A stretch of 64,000 nt of DNA from Acetobacteraceae bacterium H6797 (lineage in GTDB: Bacteria; Pseudomonadota; Alphaproteobacteria; Acetobacterales; Acetobacteraceae), in NCBI GenBank assembly GCA_015223225.1, contig JADFCQ010000001.1:682001-746000 (forward strand), in the 5' to 3' direction. Shown here in pieces: positions 1 to 7,345 of this stretch. Under the pieces are notes generated by a model that was given only the letters and a program-made list of their open reading frames with translations, was not told the origin of the DNA and made no database searches. Position 1 is the stretch's first letter. The number at the start of each line of letters is the position of its first letter. The position numbers and the translations under genes are program-made.

Positions 1-587
1 GCGAGGCGCTGGCGGCCGAACTCGGCGGCTTCGGCGTCACCGGCTCCAACCAGTCGATGGAAGACCTCCAGCGCCTGGTCGATGGCGCCGTCGAGCGCTG
101 GGGCCGGGTGGACGTGCTGGTGAACAGCGCAGGCCACGGCCCGCGCAAGCCCGTGCTCGACCTCACCGACGAGGATTGGCACAAGGGCTTCGACGTCTAT
201 TTCCTCAATGTCGTCCGCCCCACGCGGCTGGTGGCGCCGATCATGCAGAAGCAGGGCGGCGGCGCGATCATCAATATCTCCACCGCCTGGGCCTTCGAGC
301 CGAGCCCGATGTTCCCCACCTCGGCCGTCGCCCGCGCGGGGCTCGCGGCCTTCACCAAGCTCTTCGCCGATGAATACGCGCCCCACAACATCCGCATGAA
401 CAACGTACTGCCCGGCTGGATCGACAGCCTGCCCCAGCGCGACGAGCGCCGCGACAGCGTGCCAATGCAGCGCTACGGCAAGGCCGAGGAAGTCGCCGCC
501 ACCATCGCCTTCCTCGCCTCCGACGGTGCGGCCTATATCACCGGCCAGAACCTCCGCGTGGATGGCGGCCTGCACCGGAGCATCTGA
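1..587 (+). CDS. SDR family oxidoreductase, 5' end outside the window
   Basis: The frame is open from base 3, so the N-terminal Rossmann glycine motif lies upstream of the window. What remains shows the core of a classical short-chain dehydrogenase: an NSAG element (DVLVNSAGH), an Asn in the FLNVVRP helix, a catalytic-region Ser in INISTAW, and the C-terminal ITGQNLRVDGG signature. The usual YxxxK is not clear: where Tyr is expected the protein reads TSAVARAGLAAFTK, with Ala-Val in place of Tyr and no Lys four residues on. Either the active site is degenerate or the protein uses another residue. Substrate unknown. Confidence 0.88.
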   Translation, partial: EALAAELGGFGVTGSNQSMEDLQRLVDGAVERWGRVDVLVNSAGHGPRKPVLDLTDEDWHKGFDVYFLNVVRPTRLVAPIMQKQGGGAIINISTAWAFEPSPMFPTSAVARAGLAAFTKLFADEYAPHNIRMNNVLPGWIDSLPQRDERRDSVPMQRYGKAEEVAATIAFLASDGAAYITGQNLRVDGGLHRSI

Positions 588-712
588 GGGCCAGCCTTGC
601 CGAGCGCGGGATGCCGCATGGAGGCACTCCCGCTTTTCGCTGCACCAAGATGAGCCCAGCCTTCGGCACCGGCGCCATGGCCGCCCATGGCCCGTAGCGG
701 ATATGTCAGCCC

Positions 713-1444
713 TCAGACCTGGGCCACACCCCCATCCACACAAAGCTCCGCGCCGGCGATGTAGCTCGCCTCATCGCTGAGCAGGAAAGCGGCGGCGGCA
801 GCCACTTCCTCGGGCCGCGCGAGCCGGCCGAGCGGGATGAGCGAAAGCAGCGCCGCTCGCTCCTCAGCGCCCACCGCCGCCATCATCGCGGTATCGGTCG
901 GCCCAGGGCTCACGACATTGACGCGAATGCCGCGCGGCGCCAGCTCCGCGGTCCATGTCCGCGCATAGGAGCGAAGCGCCGCCTTCGAGGCCGAGTAAGA
1001 GCCCCTCGTGGGCACGCCGATGGCATCGGCGATGGAACCGATCAGCACGATGGAGCCACCGGCGCTCATGGCCTTCAGGGCAGCCTTCGCGGCCGGGACG
1101 GGGCCGCGGACATTCAGCGTGAAATGCCGGTCGACATTCTCGGCGCTTTCCGCCTCGAGCGAAGCCGGCTCCGAAATCCCGGCATTGAGAACCAGCGCGT
1201 CGATCCGCCCGAAGGTCTCCTGAACGGCGGAGATCGCCGCCTCGATCTCCTCCGGCTTGCCTGCATCGGCCACCAGGCCGCGAACCTTCGGGCCGATCGA
1301 CGCCGCGACCTTGGCGACCTCCGAAGAGCTCCGCCCCGTAATGGCGACGCTGGCGCCTTCCGCCGCAAGCCGCTCGGCAATCGCCAGGCCGATACCCTTC
1401 GCGCCACCCACGACCAGCGCGATCTTGTCCGTCATTCTCGCCAT
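713..1444 (-). CDS. SDR family NAD(P)-dependent oxidoreductase
   Basis: A 243-residue classical SDR. It has the nucleotide-binding GGAKGIGLAIA near residue 13, NAG (VLNAGIS) near residue 87, Ser in VLIGSIA near residue 136, YSASK near residue 150 and the C-terminal YIAGAELCVDGG. A second in-frame ATG lies three codons in. It is transcribed away from an HxlR-type regulator, separated by an AT-rich spacer that contains a perfect dyad. HxlR proteins commonly control an adjacent oxidoreductase in response to quinones or aldehydes, so regulation by the neighbour is a reasonable inference. Substrate unknown. Confidence 0.92.
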   Translation of the reverse strand: MARMTDKIALVVGGAKGIGLAIAERLAAEGASVAITGRSSSEVAKVAASIGPKVRGLVADAGKPEEIEAAISAVQETFGRIDALVLNAGISEPASLEAESAENVDRHFTLNVRGPVPAAKAALKAMSAGGSIVLIGSIADAIGVPTRGSYSASKAALRSYARTWTAELAPRGIRVNVVSPGPTDTAMMAAVGAEERAALLSLIPLGRLARPEEVAAAAAFLLSDEASYIAGAELCVDGGVAQV

Positions 1445-1475
1445 CGAAAAAACTCCAGGATGATGATGGCGATCT

Positions 1476-1494
1476 AGATATAGGGTTTATATCT
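1476..1494. promoter_or_regulatory. AT-rich dyad, candidate HxlR operator
   Basis: AGATATA at 1476-1482 and TATATCT at 1488-1494 form a perfect 7-bp inverted repeat with a 5-bp spacer. It sits in the 82-bp gap between the divergent SDR and HxlR genes. It stands out as AT-rich in a very GC-rich region and lies where it could overlap both promoters. Assignment to the HxlR protein is inferred from position and from the family habit of binding AT-rich dyads. Confidence 0.5.
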
Positions 1495-1526
1495 GCTATC
1501 AATTACGCACCTTGAGGTGAGTAGAT

Positions 1527-1937
1527 ATGGCCGACGATACCGAACTCGACATCGAAGCCGCCTGCGCTTTGCGGAACATGACGCTCGTTCGCCCGGTTCT
1601 CGACCGGATCGCGGATAAGTGGACGATCCTGATCCTCACTGTCCTTTGCCCCAGGCCGGCCCGCTTCAACGAGATCAAGCGGCGCGTGGGCTGCATCACC
1701 CACAAGGCCCTGGCGGACGCCTTGAAGCGCCTGGAACGCAATGGGCTCGTGACCCGCACGGTGCTGCCGACCAGCCCCATCGGCGTCGAATACGCGATCA
1801 CGCCGCTTGGCCACTCGCTCCGGGGCCCGTTCGAGGCGCTCTGCGACTGGGCCGTCGCCAATGGGCAGAGTTTTCTGGAAAGCCCGCCTTCGCAAATCGC
1901 CAAGGCCGAAGAGGCACAGCCGGCAACCGCGGCCTAG
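1527..1937 (+). CDS. HxlR family winged-helix transcriptional regulator
   Basis: A 136-residue protein with the HxlR winged helix from about residue 15 to 105. It begins CALRNMTLVRPVLDRIADKW and continues through RFNEIKRRVGCITHKALAD (recognition helix) and the wing GLVTRTVLPTSPIGVEYAIT. The Cys in the N-terminal helix corresponds to the redox-sensing Cys of YodB/HypR-type members, and a second Cys lies at VGCITHK. GAGGTGAG upstream supports the start. Divergent from an SDR oxidoreductase, which is the most likely target. Confidence 0.93.
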   Translation: MADDTELDIEAACALRNMTLVRPVLDRIADKWTILILTVLCPRPARFNEIKRRVGCITHKALADALKRLERNGLVTRTVLPTSPIGVEYAITPLGHSLRGPFEALCDWAVANGQSFLESPPSQIAKAEEAQPATAA

Positions 1938-2065
1938 CGTGGCGACCGTAGCCCGGCTGACGGAAGAAGGGTCGAAGATGGGGCAGCGGCCCCGTTACCC
2001 TTCTTCACACCTGCCCCGCCCCAACTCACCCTTGCGGCACCGCCCGCAAAAGGCTTTCTGAGCCC

Positions 2066-4156
2066 ATGCGCCCCGCCTTGCCCGCCCTCTCCCTGCTGCT
2101 TGCCCTCGCCGGCGGGGCCATCACCCTGGGCGCGCAGCCCGCGCGGGCGCTCGAGAGCCTGCCCGTCACCTCTTCCCGCGCCAGCGTCACCCTGGTCGCC
2201 GAGAAGGATGTCGTGGCCCCCGGCCAGCCCTTCCGCCTCGCGCTGCGCCAAGTCCTGGCCCCCGGCTGGCACACCTATTGGCGCAATGCGGGCGATGCCG
2301 GCGCACCGACCGAGATCACCCTCACCCTGCCCGACGGCACCAAGGCCGGCCCCATCGAATGGCCCGCCCCGCAGCGCATCCCCTATGGCCCGCTGGTCAG
2401 CTTCGGCTATGAGAATGAGGCCTTCCTCCCCCTCACCGTCACCCCTTCGACCAGTTTCAAGCCGGGCGACGTCCTGACCATCGAGGCCGAGGCCACCTGG
2501 CTCGTCTGCAATGACCTCTGCATCCCCGAGGAAGGCCAGTTCCGCCTAGACCTGCCCGTGGAGGCCATTTCCGCCAAGGTGGATGAGGCCTTCGCGCCCA
2601 GTTTCGAGCGCGCCGAGGCCGAACAGCCCCGCCCCGCGCCCTGGCGGGTCACCGCGGGCTTCGCCGGGAAGCAGGGCGCCATCGCGCTGCATGGCGCCGA
2701 TCTCTCGCCCGAGACCGTCGCCACCGCCTTCTTCTTTCCCGACGAGACGGGGCTGATCGACAATCCCGCGCCTCAGCCCCTGAGCGTGGCCGATGGCGTG
2801 CTGCGCCTCGGCCTCACCCAGGGCAGCGCGGAGGTGCCCCGCACCATCTCGGGCGTGGTCCGCATCACCGACCGCGCGGGCGGCAGTTCCGCCTATGCCG
2901 TCTCGGCCGAGGCCGGGCCCGTGCCCCCCGCGCCGGCCATCGGCGGGCTGTGGCAGGCGCTGCTCTTCGCCTTCCTGGGCGGGCTGATCCTCAACCTCAT
3001 GCCCTGCGTCTTCCCCGTGCTCGCCATGAAGGCCGTGGCCCTGGCAAGGCTCTCGGGCGAAGCGCGCGGCCGGGTCCGCGCCCATGCGGCGAGCTATACG
3101 CTGGGCGCCGTGCTCTCGCTCACCGCGCTCGGCGGGGCCATCATCGCCCTGCGCGCGGCGGGGAGTGCGGCCGGCTGGGGCTTTCAGTTCACCGAACCGG
3201 CCTTCGTCGTCGCCAGCGCCTGGTTGATGCTGGCCGTGGGGCTGAACCTCTCCGGCGTCTTCGCCATCGGCGGCCCGACAGGCGCGGGCGAGGGCCTGGC
3301 CTCGCGCGGCGGCCATCTGGGCAGTTTCTTCACCGGCGCGCTGGCCGTGCTGGTGGCCACGCCCTGCACCGCGCCCTTCATGGCCACCGCCCTCGGCGTC
3401 GCGCTCGCACTGCCGCCCGCGCTCGGCCTCGCGATCTTCGCGACGTTGGGGCTCGGCCTCGCCGCCCCCTATGCGCTGCTGGCGCTCTTCCCCGGCCTCG
3501 CGCGCTTCCTGCCGCGGCCCGGCGCCTGGATGGAGCGGCTGCGCCAGGGCCTCGCCTTCCTCATGTATGGCGCGGCGGGCTGGATGTTCTGGGTGCTCGC
3601 GCAGATGGTCGGCCCCGAGGCCCAGGCCATGGCGCTGGCCGGCGCCGTGGTGCTGGCCTTCGCCCTCTGGCTCTGGGGCCTGACACAGCGAGGAGCCGGG
3701 GCGCGTCTCACCCGCGGCATCGCCCTGCTCTGCGCCCTGGCCGCGCTGGCGCTGCTGCCCATGATGCAATCCGCCCCGGCCGCGCCCGGCAGCACCGAGA
3801 GGCGGGCCGAGGGGCAGGCCGGGGCGCAAGCCTGGTCCGCCGAGCGCGTCACCGCGCTTCAGGCCGAGGGCCGCACCGTCTTCGTCAATGTCACCGCCGC
3901 CTGGTGCATCACCTGCAAGGTGAATGACCGCCTGGCCCTCGACACCCCCGCCGTGCAGGCGGCGCTATCGAGCCCCAAGACGGCCTATCTCGTCGCTGAC
4001 TGGACGCGCGGCGACAGGGCGATCGGCGCCCTGCTCCAGGCCAATGGCCACGAAGGCGTCCCGCTCTACCTCGTCTACCCGGCCGGCGGCGGCGCGCCCC
4101 GCGTCCTGCCCCAGGTGCTGACGGAAGGCATCGTCCTCCGCGCCCTGGGGCTCTAG
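2066..4156 (+). CDS. DsbD/ScsB-type thiol:disulfide interchange protein
   Basis: A 696-residue inner-membrane thiol reductase that passes electrons from cytoplasmic thioredoxin to periplasmic proteins. A signal peptide (residues 1-29) is followed by a periplasmic N-domain with the pair CNDLC near residue 153. A polytopic core of about eight helices carries the transport cysteines in LMPCVFP and ATPCTAPF. A C-terminal thioredoxin domain has WCITCK at Cys614/Cys617. All six cysteines of the relay are therefore present. The long N-domain and size fit the ScsB-like branch rather than the short CcdA form. A link to copper handling or to the cytochrome c maturation genes 35 kb away is only a guess. 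Confidence 0.93.
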   Translation: MRPALPALSLLLALAGGAITLGAQPARALESLPVTSSRASVTLVAEKDVVAPGQPFRLALRQVLAPGWHTYWRNAGDAGAPTEITLTLPDGTKAGPIEWPAPQRIPYGPLVSFGYENEAFLPLTVTPSTSFKPGDVLTIEAEATWLVCNDLCIPEEGQFRLDLPVEAISAKVDEAFAPSFERAEAEQPRPAPWRVTAGFAGKQGAIALHGADLSPETVATAFFFPDETGLIDNPAPQPLSVADGVLRLGLTQGSAEVPRTISGVVRITDRAGGSSAYAVSAEAGPVPPAPAIGGLWQALLFAFLGGLILNLMPCVFPVLAMKAVALARLSGEARGRVRAHAASYTLGAVLSLTALGGAIIALRAAGSAAGWGFQFTEPAFVVASAWLMLAVGLNLSGVFAIGGPTGAGEGLASRGGHLGSFFTGALAVLVATPCTAPFMATALGVALALPPALGLAIFATLGLGLAAPYALLALFPGLARFLPRPGAWMERLRQGLAFLMYGAAGWMFWVLAQMVGPEAQAMALAGAVVLAFALWLWGLTQRGAGARLTRGIALLCALAALALLPMMQSAPAAPGSTERRAEGQAGAQAWSAERVTALQAEGRTVFVNVTAAWCITCKVNDRLALDTPAVQAALSSPKTAYLVADWTRGDRAIGALLQANGHEGVPLYLVYPAGGGAPRVLPQVLTEGIVLRALGL

Positions 4157-4159
4157 GCC

Positions 4160-4179
4160 GGGAGGGCCGAAGCCCTCCC
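4160..4179. terminator. Hairpin between convergent genes
   Basis: GGGAGGGC-CGAA-GCCCTCCC is a perfect 8-bp stem with a 4-nt loop, four bases after the dsbD-like stop codon. There is no T-run longer than two on either side, so it may act as an RNA 3'-end stabiliser rather than a full intrinsic terminator. Confidence 0.55.
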
Positions 4180-4244
4180 ACCTCAGTCATTCATTCGCCG
4201 CCTGCGTCGAGGGCTTCACGCCGCCGCCGCAAGCGCCGACAGCC

Positions 4245-4688
4245 TCACTCCGCCGTCGCGAGCGCCGGCTGGGCCGCGAAAATCGCGCTGTCGTCGTTGA
4301 AGCCCTTGAACTCGAGCGCATTGCCCGAGGGGTCGAAGATGAACAGCGTCGCCTGCTCGCCCGGCTGGCCTTCGAAGCGCACCTTCGGGCGCAGGCACCA
4401 CTGCACCGAGGGCTCGGCCTCGAGCCGCGCCGCCAGCTCGCGCCACTGCGGCATGCTCAGCACCACGCCGAAATGCGGGATGGGCACCGCATCGCCATCC
4501 ACGCCGCCGGCCACCGGCGGGCGGGGAAAGTCCGGCAGGTTATGCGCCGACATCTGATGCCCATAGAGGTCGAAGTCGATCCACTTGCCCGGCAGCTCGC
4601 GGCCGATGCCGCAGCCCATGACGGTGCCGTAGAAATGGCGGGTCGCCTCCAGGTCGGAGACAGGGAAGGCCAGATGGAAAGGACGCAT
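4245..4688 (-). CDS. VOC family (glyoxalase/dioxygenase fold) protein
   Basis: A 147-residue protein of the vicinal-oxygen-chelate fold. It opens with MRPFHLAFPVSDLEATRHFY, carries the likely metal ligand His in MRPFHLAF, a second candidate His in PIPHFGVVL, and ends with FIFDPSGNALEFKGF, whose Glu is the usual third ligand. It resembles the unassigned VOC proteins often annotated as glyoxalases. Enzymatic activity and substrate cannot be told from sequence. It is convergent with the upstream thiol reductase and stands alone on its strand. Confidence 0.9.
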   Translation of the reverse strand: MRPFHLAFPVSDLEATRHFYGTVMGCGIGRELPGKWIDFDLYGHQMSAHNLPDFPRPPVAGGVDGDAVPIPHFGVVLSMPQWRELAARLEAEPSVQWCLRPKVRFEGQPGEQATLFIFDPSGNALEFKGFNDDSAIFAAQPALATAE

Positions 4689-4761
4689 CGGAAATCCTGC
4701 AGTCAGCGAAAGAGGCCCCGCTCTATCCCCTTCGCAGCTGCGAGAAAAGCCCAGCCTACAC

Positions 4762-5640
4762 TTATGGCGTCAGATGCTCCGCCAACGCCCGCGCCGGCCC
4801 CGGCAGTGCCGCGAAACGCCGCGCCGCGATCAGCAGCCGCCGCTTGGCCCAGTCATCCTCCAGCCTGATCCGCGCCAGCCCCCGCCCATGCCGCCGCGCC
4901 GCCACTTCCGGCATGACGGCGAGCCCCACCCCACCCGCCACCATCCGGCAGAGCCCGTCGAACCCCGTCAGGCGCGCCCGCAGCCTCAGCGGCCGCCCGG
5001 CCCGCGCCGCCTGCCTCGCCAGATGCGCCTGCAAGGCGCTCCCTTCCGCCAGGCCCACGAAATCCTCGCCCAGCGCCTCCTCGAAGCGCAGCCGCTCGCG
5101 CTGGGCCAAGGCATGGCCGCGCGGCGCCAGCAGCACCAGCCGGTCGAGCCCATAGGGCCGCCATTCCAGCCCGGCCATATCCGCCCAATCGGCCAGCACC
5201 CCCAGCGCCGCGCCATCCTGGGCCAGGGCCTCCGCCACGCCATGGCTGCCGCGCTCCACCAGCCGCAGATCGATCCCCGGATGCGCCAGCAGGAAGCGCG
5301 CGAGCGTCTCGGGCAGGAATTCCGCCAGCGCCGCCGTATTCCCGTAGAGCAGCACCTCGCCGCGCAAACCCCCGGCATGGGCGGCCATCTCCTCCGAGAG
5401 CCGCGCCATCTGGCCCAACACCAGCCTCGCCTGATGCGCCAGCGCCTCGCCGGCCGAGGTCAGCGCCACGCCCCGCCGCCCGCGCGCCAGCAGCCGGCTG
5501 CCGAGATCCGCCTCCAGCCCCTTCAGCCGCGCCGAGGCCGCCGCCAGCGCGATCCCGTGCCGTGCCGCGCCCGCGGTGATGCTCCCCGCCTCCACCACGG
5601 CGAGGAAAAGGCGCAGGTCGGTGAGGCTCGGCTGGTGCAT
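4762..5640 (-). CDS. LysR family transcriptional regulator
   Basis: About 292 residues from the ATG at 5640. That start is preferred because GAAGG lies just upstream; an in-frame GTG at 5655 would add five residues. The N-terminal LysR winged helix (LTDLRLFLAVVEAGSITAGA, then GIALAAASARLKGLEADLGS) is followed by an effector-binding domain ending in a conserved LAVMPEVAARRHGRG segment. It diverges from a TauE/SafE permease gene with about 77 bp between the two, so control of that permease is the natural expectation. Inducer unknown. Confidence 0.92.
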   Translation of the reverse strand: MHQPSLTDLRLFLAVVEAGSITAGAARHGIALAAASARLKGLEADLGSRLLARGRRGVALTSAGEALAHQARLVLGQMARLSEEMAAHAGGLRGEVLLYGNTAALAEFLPETLARFLLAHPGIDLRLVERGSHGVAEALAQDGAALGVLADWADMAGLEWRPYGLDRLVLLAPRGHALAQRERLRFEEALGEDFVGLAEGSALQAHLARQAARAGRPLRLRARLTGFDGLCRMVAGGVGLAVMPEVAARRHGRGLARIRLEDDWAKRRLLIAARRFAALPGPARALAEHLTP

Positions 5641-5717
5641 CAGCCTTCGTCCCACACGAATCCTGCCTTCGACAATCCCGCATTGCGCCCGGCCATGATC
5701 CAGGCGATGCGGGCGGA

Positions 5718-6458
5718 ATGGACCCTGCCCTCCAATACGCCCTCATCACGCTCGTCTTCATCCTTGCTGGTTTCGTGAAGGGTGTGACGGGGCTCGGCCT
5801 GCCCACCGTCACCATGGGCTTGCTCGGCGTCTGGATGCACCCCGCCCAGGCCGCCGCCCTCGTCGTCATCCCGGCGCTGGTCACGAATATCTGGCAGGGG
5901 CTCTGGGGCCCGGGCCTGCTCAGCCTGCTGCGCCGCCAGGGGGTCATGCTCGTCGCCCTCGCGCTGGGCACCGGCATCGGCATGGCGGCGGGGCTGATGC
6001 AAATGGGCGGCGGCACGCTGGCGCGGCATCTGCTGGGCGGGGCCATCGTGATCCATGCGGCGATCAGCCTCGCCGCCCCGCGCCTCACCCTCTCGCCCCG
6101 CGCCGCGCGATGGCTGGCCGCCCCCGCTGGCCTGCTCACCGGGCTGATCACGGCCTCCACGGGCGTCGCCGTCATCCCCGTCGCGGCCTATCTCCAGGCG
6201 AGCGTGCCCGACAAGGAAGACCTCGTCCGCTGCCTCGGCCTCGCCTTCGTCACCTCCACGGCGGTCATGGGCCTAGGCCTCGCCTGGAACGGCACGCTGG
6301 GCGGCACGGAGAGCCTCGCCTCGCTCCTCGGCCTCATCCCCGCGGTGCTCGGCATGCTGGCGGGCAATAAGGCGCGGCGGGTCATGTCCGCCGCCCTCTT
6401 CCGCCGCTGCTTCCTCAGCGCGCTCCTCGCCCTGGGCCTGTGGCTGATGCTCGGCTGA
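5718..6458 (+). CDS. TauE/SafE family membrane transporter (sulfite/organosulfonate-type exporter)
   Basis: A 246-residue polytopic protein with about seven to eight hydrophobic segments. It shows the family's N-terminal GFVKGVTGLGLPTVTMGLLG motif and the internal repeat near LLTGLITASTGVAVIPVAAY. TauE/SafE proteins are associated with export or uptake of sulfite, sulfoacetate and other small organic anions; the substrate here is unknown. Transcribed divergently from a LysR regulator and convergent, with a 7-bp gap, to an SDR gene. Confidence 0.92.
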   Translation: MDPALQYALITLVFILAGFVKGVTGLGLPTVTMGLLGVWMHPAQAAALVVIPALVTNIWQGLWGPGLLSLLRRQGVMLVALALGTGIGMAAGLMQMGGGTLARHLLGGAIVIHAAISLAAPRLTLSPRAARWLAAPAGLLTGLITASTGVAVIPVAAYLQASVPDKEDLVRCLGLAFVTSTAVMGLGLAWNGTLGGTESLASLLGLIPAVLGMLAGNKARRVMSAALFRRCFLSALLALGLWLMLG

Positions 6459-6465
6459 TCGGGCC

Positions 6466-7212
6466 CTAATAGGTCGCCCGCCCGCCCGAAATGTCGAAGA
6501 CCGCGCCCGTGCTGAACGAGGCCTCCTCGCTGGCCAGCCAGCAGATCAGCGAGGTCACCTCATCGATCCCGCCGAACCGCCCGGCCGGGATTTTCGAGAG
6601 CATGTAATCGATGAACTGCTGCGTCATCTGCGCGAAAATCGCCGTCTTCACGGCGGCCGGCGTCACGCAATTCACCCTGATGTCGCTCGCCGCCAATTCC
6701 TTGCCGAGCGATTTGGTGAAGCCGATCACCCCCGCCTTGGAGGTGCTATAGGCCGAGGCATTGGGGTTGCCCTCCTTCCCGGCCACCGAGGCGACATTCA
6801 CGATCCGCCCATAGCCCGTCTTCTGCATCGCCGGCACCGCGGCCCGATTGCAGTAGAAAAGCCCGTTGAGATTGACGTCGATCACCCGCTGCCAGGCCTC
6901 GATCGGATAGTCCCGCACCGTCGCATTGGGCCCCGTGATCCCGGCGCTGCAGACCAGCACGTCCAGCCCGCCCAGCGCCGCCAGGCTCTCCGCCATCGCC
7001 GCCTCGACCTGCGCCGGGTCGCTCACATCCACGAGCCGCCCATGCGCCCCGCCCATCTCGGCCCGCGCGGCCTCCAGCGCCTTCGGATCGGCATCCCAGA
7101 GCGAAACGGACCCGCCCTCGGCCCTGATCCGCGCCGCCACGGCCTTGCCGATCCCGGCGGCCCCGCCCGTAACGATGGCCTTGCGCCCCGCGAAGCGATT
7201 GTCGAACTGCAT
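6466..7212 (-). CDS. SDR family NAD(P)-dependent oxidoreductase
   Basis: A 248-residue classical SDR with all signatures: TGGAAGIGKAVA near residue 15, NAG-equivalent VCSAGITG near residue 89, Ser in IVNVASVAG near residue 140, YSTSKAG with catalytic Tyr/Lys near residues 153-157, and a C-terminal STGAVFDISGG. A run of G and A (GGGGGGAAA) just upstream of the ATG acts as ribosome binding site. Resembles 3-oxoacyl-ACP-reductase-like or sugar-acid dehydrogenases; substrate not assignable. Confidence 0.93.
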   Translation of the reverse strand: MQFDNRFAGRKAIVTGGAAGIGKAVAARIRAEGGSVSLWDADPKALEAARAEMGGAHGRLVDVSDPAQVEAAMAESLAALGGLDVLVCSAGITGPNATVRDYPIEAWQRVIDVNLNGLFYCNRAAVPAMQKTGYGRIVNVASVAGKEGNPNASAYSTSKAGVIGFTKSLGKELAASDIRVNCVTPAAVKTAIFAQMTQQFIDYMLSKIPAGRFGGIDEVTSLICWLASEEASFSTGAVFDISGGRATY

Positions 7213-7266
7213 GCTTTCCCCCCAAGGCGCCGGCGGCGGGGCCTCTCTCCCTTCCCGGAACGGAAA

Positions 7267-7340
7267 GGGCGGGCCCGCTTTCGCGGCGCCCGCCCATCTT
7301 CATCTCGATATCGTAAATCTTCAACCGGGCCTCAGCCCGG
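7267..7340 (-). terminator. Two strong hairpins after the ABC permease/before the SDR
   Basis: The first hairpin (7267-7295) is a compound stem of GGGCGGGC/GCCCGCCC enclosing CCGC/GCGG. The second (7325-7340) is CCGGGC-CTCA-GCCCGG. On the minus strand they lie between the upstream SDR gene start and the ABC-permease stop. They probably form an intercistronic boundary or a promoter-proximal structure. Neither has a T-run. Confidence 0.4.
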
Positions 7341-7345
7341 CCGTC

